Shown here: piece by piece, positions 43,006-52,116 of the stretch
Layout: each line of letters opens with the position of its first letter
How positions within the stretch are numbered: the stretch's first letter is position 1
Origin: JALONH01 sp046329235
GTDB lineage: Bacteria > Bacteroidota > Bacteroidia > Cytophagales > Cytophagaceae
Reading direction: 5' to 3'
NCBI GenBank assembly: GCA_046329235.1
Contig: JAXLVA010000001.1
Location: 496,001-560,000 of the forward strand
DNA: 64,000 nt
The notes under the pieces: model-generated
The model's input: the letters and a program-made list of their open reading frames with translations, nothing else
Told to the model about the DNA's origin: nothing
Database searches by the model: none
Position numbers and translations under genes: made by a program

Positions 43006-45651
43006 TCATTTAGTGGTTAACAATTCTTTTAATGCAGTTTCCAATGCATTCATTTTTGAGATAGCATCTGCTTGTTTTTGTCGCTCATTTTGAAGGACTT
43101 GTTCCGGTGCATTGGACACAAACTTCTCATTGCTTAACTTCTTTTCTACAGAGGCTAAAAAACCTTTTACGTATCCTAGTTCTTTTTCGATACGTTCTTT
43201 TTCCATTTCTATATCTTCTGTGGATAAATCTAATGGGATAAAGAATTCGTCATTCTTGATAATAAAGGTAGTAGCACCGTCAATTTTGTCCTTAGTAAAG
43301 GATATATCACTGCACCAGCTTAGTTTTTTAATAATGCCGATGAATGATTGATATGTTTCGGGTTGAGTAGTTTTAATAAATAAAGCAGGTTTATCTTCTC
43401 TGCTTAACTGCTTCGCACTACGAATATTTCTTATTTGGCTAATCGCCTCCATTACTTGAGTTCCGTTCTGTAATGCTTTTTCATTAACAGAGTTTACACT
43501 AGGCCATGCTGCAATAATCAATGCTTCTTCTTTTGTTCTAGGGTTGATTTCTTGCCACAATTCTTCAGATAAGAATGGCATGAAAGGATGCATGATTTTC
43601 AGGATAGATTCAAATAATGCTATCGTTTTTTGGAAGGAGGTAGCATCAATTGGTTTTCCAAATTCAGGTTTAATCATTTCTAGATACCAAGAACAGAAAT
43701 CATCCCACACTAATTTGTACATGCTCATCAAAGCATCTGATAATCTGTACTTGTCAAAGTGTTCATTTATTTCTACCAAAGTAGCATGAAGCTTAGCTTC
43801 GAACCAATTTGTAACTGCACCATTTTCGAATGGTAGAGAAGTGTCTATTTCCCAACCTTTGATTAAGCGGTATGCATTCCAAACTTTATTACTAAAGTTT
43901 CTTCCTTGTTCGCAATATTTTTCATCAAACAACAAATCGTTACCTGCAGGTGAGCTTAATAACATACCAAAGCGTACACCATCTGCTCCATAAACTTTGA
44001 TTAAGTCTAACGGATCAGGGGAGTTTCCTAAGGATTTGGACATTTTACGTCCTTGCTTGTCACGCACAATACCTGTCAGATAAACGTTACGGAATGGTAG
44101 TTCACCATTGAAGGCATAACCAGCCATAATCATACGTGCTACCCAGAAGAATAAAATTTCCGGAGCTGTAACTAAATCGTTGGTAGGGTAGAAGTATTTG
44201 ATGTCCTCGTTTTGTGGGTCTTTAAATCCGTCAAATACGGAGATAGGCCATAACCAAGAAGAGAACCAAGTATCTAATACGTCTTCATCTTGTCTTAAAT
44301 CTTGAAGAGTATAAGATACATTTATCTTTTGAGCTTTTTGTACAGCTTCTGTTTCATTTAAAGCAACTACATATTCGCCATTAGGTAAATACCAAGCCGG
44401 AATACGTTGTCCCCACCATAACTGGCGAGAGATGCACCAATCTTTAATATTTTCTATCCAGTGGCGATAGGTATTCTTGAATTTGGCAGGATGCAACTGA
44501 ATTTTGTCATTCATCACATCATCTAATACTTGTGGATGCTTTTGCATGAATGCTTTCATATCCACAAACCACTGTAAACTCAATCTCGGTTCCACTACCG
44601 CATTGGTACGTTCAGAGTAGCCAATGCTATTTTTAAGATCTTCTACTTTGATTAAGAAACCTTTTTCTTCTAAGTCAGCTACAATTTGTTTTCTTACTTT
44701 AAATCGGTCTAAACCGATATAGAGTTTAGCATTTTCATTAAATGTACCGTCATCATTCATGATGTCGATGACTTCTAAGCCGTGTTTTTGACCTAGTTGG
44801 TAATCATTCATATCATGAGCCGGTGTTACTTTTAAACATCCTGTACCGAATTCCAAATCCACATAATCATCTTCGATGATAGGAATAGGTTTTTGTAATA
44901 GAGGTAATACTACTTTTTTGCCTTTTAGGTGTTTCCAACGTTCGTCTTTCGGGTGAATACAAACGGCAGTATCTCCTAATAAAGTTTCCGGACGAGTAGT
45001 AGCCACTACTGCATAGTCGTTACTTCCTTCTACCGGATATTTGATATGATAAAGTTTTGAATTTACTTCTTTGTGGATTACCTCTTCATCCGACAAGGCT
45101 GTTTTACCTTCCGGATCCCAGTTCACCATGCGGTGACCACGGTATATTAATCCATCGTTATATAAGCGAACGAAAACTTCAATAACAGCATCGGATAAGT
45201 TAGGCTCCATAGTGAAACGAGTTCTTTCCCAATCACAAGAAGCACCTAAAGTTTTCAACTGTTGTAGAATTATTCCGCCATATTTTTCTTTCCATTCCCA
45301 AGCATGTTCTAAAAATTTATCACGTGATAAGTCACTTTTCTTAATCCCTTGTTCACGTAACATAGCTACTACTTTAGCTTCGGTAGCAATAGAAGCGTGA
45401 TCAGTACCCGGTACCCAACAAGCCTCTTTACCTTGCATACGAGCACGGCGAACCAATACATCTTGAATAGTATTGTTTAGCATATGTCCCATATGTAACA
45501 CACCTGTCACATTAGGAGGAGGGATAACGATAGAGTAGGGTTCTTTATTCGCATTTGGCTTAGCATGGAAATAGCCTTCTTGCATCCAGTATTCATACCA
45601 TTTGCTTTCCACTTCAGCCGGAGTATAAGTCTTCTTTATTGTTTCAGACAT
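43006..45651 (-). CDS. valS: Valine-tRNA ligase
   Basis: The 881-residue class I synthetase has the HIGH-type motif in PPPNVTGVLHMGHML and the KMSKS motif in GRKMSKSLGN. The editing domain includes TTRPETLLGDTAVC, and the C-terminal coiled-coil arm is visible in the last ~70 residues (EDIEMEKERIEKELGYVKGF). I use the ATG at 45651; an in-frame TTG at 45666 falls in the leader predicted from the promoter at 45692-45699. The ompA gene follows closely. Confidence 0.95.
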   Translation of the reverse strand: MSETIKKTYTPAEVESKWYEYWMQEGYFHAKPNANKEPYSIVIPPPNVTGVLHMGHMLNNTIQDVLVRRARMQGKEACWVPGTDHASIATEAKVVAMLREQGIKKSDLSRDKFLEHAWEWKEKYGGIILQQLKTLGASCDWERTRFTMEPNLSDAVIEVFVRLYNDGLIYRGHRMVNWDPEGKTALSDEEVIHKEVNSKLYHIKYPVEGSNDYAVVATTRPETLLGDTAVCIHPKDERWKHLKGKKVVLPLLQKPIPIIEDDYVDLEFGTGCLKVTPAHDMNDYQLGQKHGLEVIDIMNDDGTFNENAKLYIGLDRFKVRKQIVADLEEKGFLIKVEDLKNSIGYSERTNAVVEPRLSLQWFVDMKAFMQKHPQVLDDVMNDKIQLHPAKFKNTYRHWIENIKDWCISRQLWWGQRIPAWYLPNGEYVVALNETEAVQKAQKINVSYTLQDLRQDEDVLDTWFSSWLWPISVFDGFKDPQNEDIKYFYPTNDLVTAPEILFFWVARMIMAGYAFNGELPFRNVYLTGIVRDKQGRKMSKSLGNSPDPLDLIKVYGADGVRFGMLLSSPAGNDLLFDEKYCEQGRNFSNKVWNAYRLIKGWEIDTSLPFENGAVTNWFEAKLHATLVEINEHFDKYRLSDALMSMYKLVWDDFCSWYLEMIKPEFGKPIDATSFQKTIALFESILKIMHPFMPFLSEELWQEINPRTKEEALIIAAWPSVNSVNEKALQNGTQVMEAISQIRNIRSAKQLSREDKPALFIKTTQPETYQSFIGIIKKLSWCSDISFTKDKIDGATTFIIKNDEFFIPLDLSTEDIEMEKERIEKELGYVKGFLASVEKKLSNEKFVSNAPEQVLQNERQKQADAISKMNALETALKELLTTK

Positions 45652-45691
45652 CTTTGTATCGTTCAACTTTTAATCGTGTTAATAGAATTAA

Positions 45692-45699
45692 CAAAGTTA
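45692..45699 (-). promoter_or_regulatory. Promoter -7 element of valS
   Basis: TAACTTTG on the minus strand matches TAnnTTTG and predicts a start near 45686, 35 bases before the ATG. The upstream element is not clear. Confidence 0.45.
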
Positions 45700-45730
45700 A
45701 TCATTTTAATACGCTTATTGAATTATTATA

Positions 45731-45762
45731 TAAAAAGAAAAGCCAACAGTAACGTTGGCTTC
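45731..45762 (-). terminator. Terminator of the HTH regulator gene
   Basis: On the minus strand AGCCAAC-GTTACT-GTTGGCT is followed by TTTCTTTTTATA, 34 bases beyond the regulator's stop codon and upstream of the valS promoter. Confidence 0.8.
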
Positions 45763-45795
45763 AGAGCAGAATAAGCAATAAGTTGTTAAAATTGA

Positions 45796-46149
45796 TTACT
45801 TCGATTTTAACAGGTTAATAATTTCTTCTTTGTCACGGATTTGTTCACGTAAATAATCAATTTCTTTACGCATCTCTTCCATTTTTTTCAAGACATCTTG
45901 TTCTTGACCTTGTTGAACATTGCTGGAATCAGCTAACATTGGGCCATCGCCCATAAAAAGCCAATGTGGACTTAATACCGGTAATGCTTTGTAAACAGAA
46001 TTGAAAAATTCCAGATTTGGAATGTTTTTCCCCTTTTTAGCATTCGATAGCGTGTTTTCCGGTAAGTTAGATAACCTGGCTAGTTGTTTTTGATTTAAAT
46101 TGAAATGCTTTAATATCATTTCAATTCGTTCATTTACAGGAATTCCCAT
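45796..46149 (-). CDS. Small XRE-type helix-turn-helix regulator with coiled-coil tail
   Basis: The 117-residue protein has an N-terminal HTH (about 8-65: ILKHFNLNQKQLARLSNLPENTLSNAKKGK) with the phage-repressor-like segment PHWLFMGDGPML near 67-78. A Glu/Lys-rich coiled coil fills the last 40 residues and probably drives dimerisation. Two divergent signals lie upstream: a dyad ATTCAA-N4-TTGAAT at 46179-46194 and a consensus promoter reading away from it. Autoregulation and control of that promoter are inferred. No phage genes are nearby. Confidence 0.85.
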   Translation of the reverse strand: MGIPVNERIEMILKHFNLNQKQLARLSNLPENTLSNAKKGKNIPNLEFFNSVYKALPVLSPHWLFMGDGPMLADSSNVQQGQEQDVLKKMEEMRKEIDYLREQIRDKEEIINLLKSK

Positions 46150-46178
46150 ATTTTTTTACAGTTTTTGCAAAAATTAGT

Positions 46179-46194
46179 ATTCAATTGTTTGAAT
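46179..46194. promoter_or_regulatory. Possible operator dyad for the HTH regulator
   Basis: ATTCAA-TTGT-TTGAAT is a perfect 6-bp dyad with a 4-base spacer, 30 bases upstream of the regulator's ATG. It covers the TTTG -33 element (46188-46191) of the divergent promoter. Its operator role is inferred. Confidence 0.45.
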
Positions 46195-46218
46195 TAAAGG
46201 GCGTATCTCCTATATTTG
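46188..46218 (+). promoter_or_regulatory. Consensus promoter divergent from the HTH gene
   Basis: TTTG (46188-46191) and TATATTTG (46211-46218) are separated by 19 bp, a full match to the Bacteroidota consensus and among the best in the window. The predicted start is near 46224. No ordinary gene lies downstream on this strand. Confidence 0.65.
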
Positions 46219-46223
46219 TTTTG

Positions 46224-46460
46224 AGCAGAACAAGAAAGGTATACGTACCTTATTACAAGGACTTGGCAGTTAATTTGTTTGCATTAATTGTACAAGTTCT
46301 TGTACTTTTATACGGAGTTTTATTTCAAAGGGTTATACTAAGTTCAAAATATTGGCGTTATCATTCGTTATTTCGAATTGATTGTTAAGTGGTTCAGTCC
46401 TAAATAATTTTCGAAAAAAGGCATAAAAAAAGGGGTAGTCGACACTATCCCTTTTTTTAT
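46224..46460 (+). ncRNA. Candidate small RNA (or leader of a TTG-started small hydrophobic peptide)
   Basis: The stretch is bounded by the promoter at 46188-46218 and the terminator at 46424-46460, about 237 bases, and contains no ATG. Hairpin 1 is AAGGTA-TACG-TACCTT (46236-46251). Hairpin 2 pairs ACAAGGACTTG (46255-46265) with CAAGTTCTTGT (46293-46303), with an inner GTTAAT/ATTAAT pairing. The alternative is a 41-residue peptide from TTG 46263 to TGA/TAA-type stop at 46388, starting LAVNLFALIVQVLVLLYGVL and then basic, which looks like a small membrane peptide. I cannot decide between them. It matches no RNA family I know, including SRP RNA and tmRNA. Confidence 0.4.
46424..46460. terminator. 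Terminator between the candidate RNA and the S46 peptidase gene
   Basis: An A tract, the stem AGGGGTAGT / ACTATCCCT (one G-T pair) with a CGAC loop and a seven-T tract work in both directions. Confidence 0.85.
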
Positions 46461-46477
46461 ATATGATTTTTAATCGT

Positions 46478-48610
46478 TTAACGAACGATCGTCATTTCTT
46501 TTAACAAGTATCCGGCACCCGCATATTTATCCACCATGAACAAAATATAGCGGATATCTACTGAAATAGTTCGCTGTAGTTCAGGTTCGTATATAATATC
46601 CCCACTCATTGCCTCCCAGTTTCCGTCGAAAGCGCAGCCTATTAAATGTCCCTGAGCATTCATTACGGGACTACCGGAATTCCCTCCAGTAATATCATTG
46701 GTTGTAAGGAAGCAGATAGGCACTTTACCTTCTTCGTTTACATATTGTCCATAATCTTTAGTTTGGTACAATTCTTTAAGTTTGGTGGGTACAATGAATT
46801 CTTCATTAGTACTATCTTCTTTTTCTATGATACCGTCAATGGTAGTATAATAATTATAATATACGGCATCTCTTGGGAAGTAATCTTGAACTGTACCGTA
46901 AGTTAAACGCATGGTGAAGTTGGCATCCGGATAAAGAACCTCTTTATTACGTTGTTCTAAAATTCCTTTTAAATAAATACCATTTAGTTTTTCTAATCTC
47001 ATATTCGCATTTCCGATGGCAGGACCTTGATTAGCTCTGAATTCCATCAGGATTTTATACATCGCTTGAAATACGGCATCTTTATCTAACAGTTTAGCAT
47101 CCGGATTAGCTAAGAAAGCTTTCATAGATGCTTCATTAGTTAGGATGCTTTTTGCAAATATTATTTTTACATATTTGTTGAAGTCTAATTTGTATTTCTT
47201 CTCTATAGTTTGGAATACAGAAGAATGCATAGACTTTGGAATATCATTGTAATACATTTTTAATAAGGCAGCAGTGACTTCTTCATCCGTTGCTTTATCG
47301 TAATCTTTGTAAAACTCTTCGGCTACACTTTTAAATTTGGTTAAGGCTGCATTGATATCATCTTTGGATGCATCATTTTTTATCAATGTATAAAGCGTAT
47401 TCATGCGATAAGCTAATAATAAAGCTTCTGAACCAAAGATGGCTTCTCTCAAATACACATAAGTTAGATTTACTTTTCTATAATCGTTATAAGCTTTATC
47501 TAACTTAGGTAAGACTTCTCCATATTCAGATACGCGAGCAGTATCTTGTTGTACCCATTTAGTAAACGCTTCTTCTTCTTTACGTTTATCATTGATGACA
47601 TCTAGTCGACGTAAACCTTGATTTTGACCAATGAAATATTTCCAATAGTTACTTACTGTAGCATATTTGGAGGCATATTGAATTTTTACTTTAGCGTCGG
47701 CATCCATGTGCTCCTTCATGATTTTTAATCTGGTATCACGAATTTTAACTACAGCGGGATTGGATTGTTCATATGCCATTGCTACACCGTAAGAGGTCAT
47801 GTAACGCTCTGTGCTTCCCGGATAACCCATAATCATAGCATAGTCACCTTTTTTAATACCGGCTAAGGAAATGGTTAAATGTTTTTTAGGAGCGTAAGGG
47901 ATATTGTCTTTAGAATAATCGGCCGGTTTACCGTCTTTACCCATGTATACGCGGAACATAGAGAAGTCGCCGGTATGTCTTGGCCACATCCAGTTATCCG
48001 TGTCACCACCAAATTTACCTACAGCAGAAGGAGGAGCACCTACTAAACGAACGTCTTTGAAAATTTCATAAACAAAAACGATTTGTTGATTGCCTTCAAA
48101 AAAGTTTTCTACTTCAACTGAATAGTGAGTTCCTTCGCTATATTCTTTAATAATAGTTTCGATTTCAGCTTCTTTTTCTGCTTCCGTTTTATTTTTTAAT
48201 CGACCGGTTACATCTTCCATTTTTACAAGGAAAGTAACCGTTAGTCCCGGATTAGAAAGTTCTTCGCTACGTGATTTCGCCCAAAAGCCATCCGTTAAAT
48301 AATCATGTTCAACAGAACTATGTGATTGAATAGCATCAAATCCACAGTGGTGGTTAGTTAACAATAATCCTTCTGCTGAAATCATTTCCCCGGTACAGAA
48401 GTTGCCAAAGTTAACGATGGCATCTTTCAAGGATGATTGATTAGCATTATAGATATCTTCAGGACTAAGTTTGATTCCTAATTTTCTCATTTGATCAAAG
48501 TTTTTATTGATCAAAAAGGGTAGCCACATCCCTTCATCAGCTCTGGCAGGTAGTGCAAAAATAATGGCACACACTGCTACGAAACACACTCGTAAACTTC
48601 TATTTAACAT
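46478..48610 (-). CDS. S46-family dipeptidyl-peptidase (DPP7/DPP11 type)
   Basis: The 710-residue exported enzyme has a signal peptide (about 1-24). The triad is visible as His87/88 (LTNHHCG), Asp215 (RHTGDFS) and Ser645 (TGGNSGSPV), with the S46-specific GGDTDNWMWPRHTG and a helical insert domain (~280-570). Gly663 in FDGNWEAMSGD occupies the position where DPP11 has Arg, so a preference for hydrophobic rather than acidic P1 residues (DPP7-like) is inferred. It removes dipeptides from N-termini of oligopeptides in the periplasm. Confidence 0.93.
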   Translation of the reverse strand: MLNRSLRVCFVAVCAIIFALPARADEGMWLPFLINKNFDQMRKLGIKLSPEDIYNANQSSLKDAIVNFGNFCTGEMISAEGLLLTNHHCGFDAIQSHSSVEHDYLTDGFWAKSRSEELSNPGLTVTFLVKMEDVTGRLKNKTEAEKEAEIETIIKEYSEGTHYSVEVENFFEGNQQIVFVYEIFKDVRLVGAPPSAVGKFGGDTDNWMWPRHTGDFSMFRVYMGKDGKPADYSKDNIPYAPKKHLTISLAGIKKGDYAMIMGYPGSTERYMTSYGVAMAYEQSNPAVVKIRDTRLKIMKEHMDADAKVKIQYASKYATVSNYWKYFIGQNQGLRRLDVINDKRKEEEAFTKWVQQDTARVSEYGEVLPKLDKAYNDYRKVNLTYVYLREAIFGSEALLLAYRMNTLYTLIKNDASKDDINAALTKFKSVAEEFYKDYDKATDEEVTAALLKMYYNDIPKSMHSSVFQTIEKKYKLDFNKYVKIIFAKSILTNEASMKAFLANPDAKLLDKDAVFQAMYKILMEFRANQGPAIGNANMRLEKLNGIYLKGILEQRNKEVLYPDANFTMRLTYGTVQDYFPRDAVYYNYYTTIDGIIEKEDSTNEEFIVPTKLKELYQTKDYGQYVNEEGKVPICFLTTNDITGGNSGSPVMNAQGHLIGCAFDGNWEAMSGDIIYEPELQRTISVDIRYILFMVDKYAGAGYLLKEMTIVR

Positions 48611-48639
48611 ACTTGAAAATTTAATAGGATTTAAATATA

Positions 48640-48669
48640 CAAATTAAGGATACAATAACAAGTACTCAA
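48640..48669 (-). promoter_or_regulatory. Probable promoter of the S46 peptidase gene
   Basis: On the minus strand TTAATTTG (48647-48640) is one step off TAnnTTTG, with TTG (48669-48667) 19 bp upstream. It would give a leader of about 24 bases. Confidence 0.4.
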
Positions 48670-48695
48670 CGAGGGGAGGTAGGACTTATTATCCT

Positions 48696-50105
48696 TTATA
48701 AAGCAGCCTTAAAGTTGATGTAAAAGCCGGCATGTCCTAATCGATTGACACTGTATTCCATACGCATCACAAAATCATAAAAAGAGACGATGTCAATACC
48801 TACTCCACCGCCGGATTGCCATGCATTAGCCAAGGCTGCATTACCCGCCACCCCGGAATAGTCCCAAACGTACCCCATGTCGAAATAGGTTTTCAAAAAA
48901 ATCTTAATTGGGATGGTGCTAAAACGTTTATCCGGTATTCCGTCTACGGTTCTTTGCCATTCCCAAAGTTTAAATTTCAATTGCCACTTATTTAACCAGT
49001 ATCGTTGTCCGTCGATAACATACAATTCATATCCACTGATGACGTCTTTATCATAACCTAAACCTCGTTGGTTGAAGTAGGGTTGATTGGTAGGTAAACT
49101 GTATTTACCTCTTAAGGTCATAGCAGCGTACCAACGTTTGCTTAACGATAGAAATTGAGTGTACTCTCCTTTGATAGATGTCATTTCTATAGATTTGGAT
49201 AAGCCCATTCCCATTTCTTCTACATCCAATCGTATTAAATGTCCTTTAGTGGCATAGTATTGTATATCTCTTTTATCATGAATAAAAGAATAGCGTAGAG
49301 TAATGAATTTTTCTTTAGAAATGGAATCCAGGAAATATCTAGGGTTTAGTTCTGCTATCGTGTCACGGATGGTGTTGTTGGTATAAAAAACACCAAGTTG
49401 ATGTTGAGTATAGTAGTTGTTTCGATAAGTAAACGTAAGGCCGGTGCTAAAACGAGTACGAGCGAATCGGCGAGTAGATTCATCTTCAAAATAAGCAAGT
49501 TTGTTTTCTAACGTTTGTAATGGAATCTGGCGGTTAGCGATAAAACCAATGTAGTACTGTAAACCAAATTTTTTCTTTTTATCTAAGTAAGGAATTTGAT
49601 AGGTGATTTCAGCTTTTTTAACGAAGCCAAATTCCCCACGTACTTTTAAGGTTTCATTTCTTCCACGAACATTTTTTTGCACCCAATATGCCCCTAATTC
49701 TAATCGCGAAAAATCATGATTCCGAGTGACCCACCATTCATTAAAATTTCGATCAGCTAGACCTATTAATGGAACGATGAAGGTGTACCAACGTTCTTTC
49801 ACGACTACATTAATTAAGGCTTTTCGATTACTATCTATTTGTGCAGTTACGTGAGTCTCTAGAAATAGCGAAGTGTTAAATAGACGCTTTTCGGAAAGAC
49901 TCATCGACTTACTTAATTGTGTTGTGGTTAAGCTATCGCCTTCCTTGAAATTTAATTCACGATGTATAATGGAAGCCTTCGTTTTATCGTTACCTGAAAG
50001 ATGTATCGATTGAATATATACGACTGAATCCGACTGTGCGGTAGCAGTGTAAAAAAGAATACTCAAAAGTAATACGGATAGATATGTAGGTATTTTCAAC
50101 GACAC
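48696..50105 (-). CDS. BamA/TamA-family outer membrane protein with one POTRA domain
   Basis: The 469-residue protein has a signal peptide (about 1-23), a single POTRA-like domain (SVVYIQSIHLSGNDKTKASIIHRELNFKEGD, through ~105) and a C-terminal surface-antigen (D15) barrel. The barrel contains GLGYDKDVISGYELYVIDGQ, in which the conserved R-[GAQ]-based lid motif is seen as NQRGLGYD. It is too short for BamA (five POTRAs), so it is a TamA-like or orphan Omp85 member that may assist outer-membrane assembly. The start codon is GTG. It is divergent from acs. Confidence 0.85.
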   Translation of the reverse strand: MSLKIPTYLSVLLLSILFYTATAQSDSVVYIQSIHLSGNDKTKASIIHRELNFKEGDSLTTTQLSKSMSLSEKRLFNTSLFLETHVTAQIDSNRKALINVVVKERWYTFIVPLIGLADRNFNEWWVTRNHDFSRLELGAYWVQKNVRGRNETLKVRGEFGFVKKAEITYQIPYLDKKKKFGLQYYIGFIANRQIPLQTLENKLAYFEDESTRRFARTRFSTGLTFTYRNNYYTQHQLGVFYTNNTIRDTIAELNPRYFLDSISKEKFITLRYSFIHDKRDIQYYATKGHLIRLDVEEMGMGLSKSIEMTSIKGEYTQFLSLSKRWYAAMTLRGKYSLPTNQPYFNQRGLGYDKDVISGYELYVIDGQRYWLNKWQLKFKLWEWQRTVDGIPDKRFSTIPIKIFLKTYFDMGYVWDYSGVAGNAALANAWQSGGGVGIDIVSFYDFVMRMEYSVNRLGHAGFYINFKAAL

Positions 50106-50179
50106 TTCTGTAAATGTATAGAATTATACACAATTTTTTATAAATTAAAGTTTTAACCCTTGTAAAGAGTTTAAGATAT

Positions 50180-52078
50180 ATGATTACACCTATCGGTTCT
50201 TTTGAACAATACTTGGAAGAGTATGAAGAAAGTATAAGTGACCCGGAAACTTATTGGGAAAAGCAAGCTTCTAATTTTATATGGAAGGAAAAATGGTCTA
50301 AAGTACTGGACTGGAATTTTACTGAACCTAAAGTTGAATGGTATAAAGGAGGGAAGTTAAATATTACTGATTCAATTCTGGATCGTAATGTTCAATTGCA
50401 CCCTGATAAAGTTGCGTTCTACTTTGAACCCAATTCTCCCGACGAAGGAAGAAAAGTATATACTTATTTAGATGTATATGAATCGGTGTGTCGCATGGTG
50501 GGAGTATTAAAAGCTCACGGCATACAAAAAGGAGACCGAGTATGTTTGTATATGCCTATGTTGCCGGAATTGGCCATAGCCGTTTTAGCCTGTGCGCGCA
50601 TAGGTGCTATTCATTCTGTTATATTTGCCGGTTTCTCCGCTCAATCATTGGCTGAAAGAGTGAATGATTGTTCGGCTAAATTAATCATTACATGTGATGG
50701 TGCTTATCGTGGAAATAAATCCATAGGATTAAAATCGATTGTGGATGAAGCGTTGACTAAAACAGATTGTGTTACATCGGTTATTGTTTATCAACGCACG
50801 GGTGAAGCTACAGCGATGGAGCAGGGCAGAGATTATTTTTGGTCAACGGAAATGGATAAAGCAGTAAGTGATTATACTTCTGCGTCCATGGATAGTGAGG
50901 ATCCATTGTTTATTTTATATACTTCCGGTTCTACAGGGAAACCTAAGGGTGTAGTACATACTACCGGAGGATATATGGTGTATTCAGCCTTTTCATTTTC
51001 GAATGTATTTCAATATCAACAAGGGGATATCTATTTCTGTACAGCTGATATAGGATGGATTACCGGACATAGCTATGTAGTATATGGACCTATGTTAAAC
51101 GGTGCTACTCAAGTGATATTTGAAGGTGTTCCTACCTATCCGGATGCCGGAAGGTTTTGGCAAATTATAGATGAATATAAAGTAACACATTTCTATACAG
51201 CACCAACGGCTATTCGTTCGTTAATGGGGGCTGGAGATAACTTTGTAGAACCTTATTCTTTAGCATCCTTGAAAGTTTTGGGTTCGGTAGGTGAGCCTAT
51301 CAACGAAGAAGCATGGCAATGGTATCATGAAAAGATAGGAAAGAAAAACTGTCCCATCGTAGATACATGGTGGCAAACAGAAACAGGTGGTATTTTGATT
51401 TCACCTTTAGCTAATATTACTCCATTAATTCCATCTTATGCTACACTTCCATTACCGGGTGTTCAACCGGTTTTGGTGGATGCAGAAGGTAAAATCATAG
51501 AAGGGAATAATGTAGAAGGGAATTTATGTATGAAGTTTCCTTGGCCTTCTATTCTTAGAACTACTTGGGGGGATCATGAGCGTTGTAAACAAACTTACTT
51601 CTCTACTTATCCTAACTTATACTTTACCGGTGATGGATGTAAGCGCGATCATAACGGTTACTACCGCATTATAGGTAGAGTAGATGATGTCATTAATGTT
51701 TCCGGGCACAGACTTGGAACCGCTGAGATTGAAAATGCTATTAACGAGCAAGTCGATGTAGTAGAATCTGCTGTGGTTGGTTATCCGCATGATATTAAAG
51801 GGCAAGGTATCTTTGCTTATGTGATTTGTCATAGATCCGGAAAAACAGATGATGTTATCAAACAAGAAATATTGCAATCAGTTACTAAAGTGATTGGTCC
51901 TATTGCCAAACCGGATAAGATTGTAATCGTTTCCGGATTACCTAAAACACGTTCAGGAAAAATCATGCGTAGAATTTTGCGTAAGATTGCCGAAGGGGAT
52001 GTGAGTAATCTAGGAGATACTTCTACATTATTAGACCCTAGTGTAGTAGAAGAGATAAAAGAAAAAGCTAAACTATAA
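50180..52078 (+). CDS. acs: Acetate-CoA ligase (acetyl-CoA synthetase)
   Basis: The 632-residue AMP-forming ligase has the P-loop YTSGSTGKPKGVVHTTGGY. It also has the adenylation motifs ADIGWITGHSYVVYGP and DTWWQTETGGI, GRVDDVINVSGHRLGTAEIE at the hinge, and the acetylatable catalytic Lys in PKTRSGKIMRRILRK. It activates acetate to acetyl-CoA. Length and the N-terminal domain match Acs. It stands alone, with a bidirectional terminator after it. Confidence 0.96.
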   Translation: MITPIGSFEQYLEEYEESISDPETYWEKQASNFIWKEKWSKVLDWNFTEPKVEWYKGGKLNITDSILDRNVQLHPDKVAFYFEPNSPDEGRKVYTYLDVYESVCRMVGVLKAHGIQKGDRVCLYMPMLPELAIAVLACARIGAIHSVIFAGFSAQSLAERVNDCSAKLIITCDGAYRGNKSIGLKSIVDEALTKTDCVTSVIVYQRTGEATAMEQGRDYFWSTEMDKAVSDYTSASMDSEDPLFILYTSGSTGKPKGVVHTTGGYMVYSAFSFSNVFQYQQGDIYFCTADIGWITGHSYVVYGPMLNGATQVIFEGVPTYPDAGRFWQIIDEYKVTHFYTAPTAIRSLMGAGDNFVEPYSLASLKVLGSVGEPINEEAWQWYHEKIGKKNCPIVDTWWQTETGGILISPLANITPLIPSYATLPLPGVQPVLVDAEGKIIEGNNVEGNLCMKFPWPSILRTTWGDHERCKQTYFSTYPNLYFTGDGCKRDHNGYYRIIGRVDDVINVSGHRLGTAEIENAINEQVDVVESAVVGYPHDIKGQGIFAYVICHRSGKTDDVIKQEILQSVTKVIGPIAKPDKIVIVSGLPKTRSGKIMRRILRKIAEGDVSNLGDTSTLLDPSVVEEIKEKAKL

Positions 52079-52083
52079 ATAAA

Positions 52084-52116
52084 GAAGCCTCTCCATAATT
52101 TTAGAGAGGCTTTTTA
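52084..52116. terminator. Bidirectional terminator between acs and yidD
   Basis: AAGCCTCTC and GAGAGGCTT form the stem around a ten-base loop, followed by TTTTTATTTC. It touches the yidD stop codon. Confidence 0.85.

Noticed and set aside
46185..46388. A 67-codon frame beginning with TTG
   Set aside because: As written it starts upstream of the predicted transcription start, so the full frame cannot be made from that promoter. Only the shorter TTG 46263 version is kept as an alternative for the candidate RNA.
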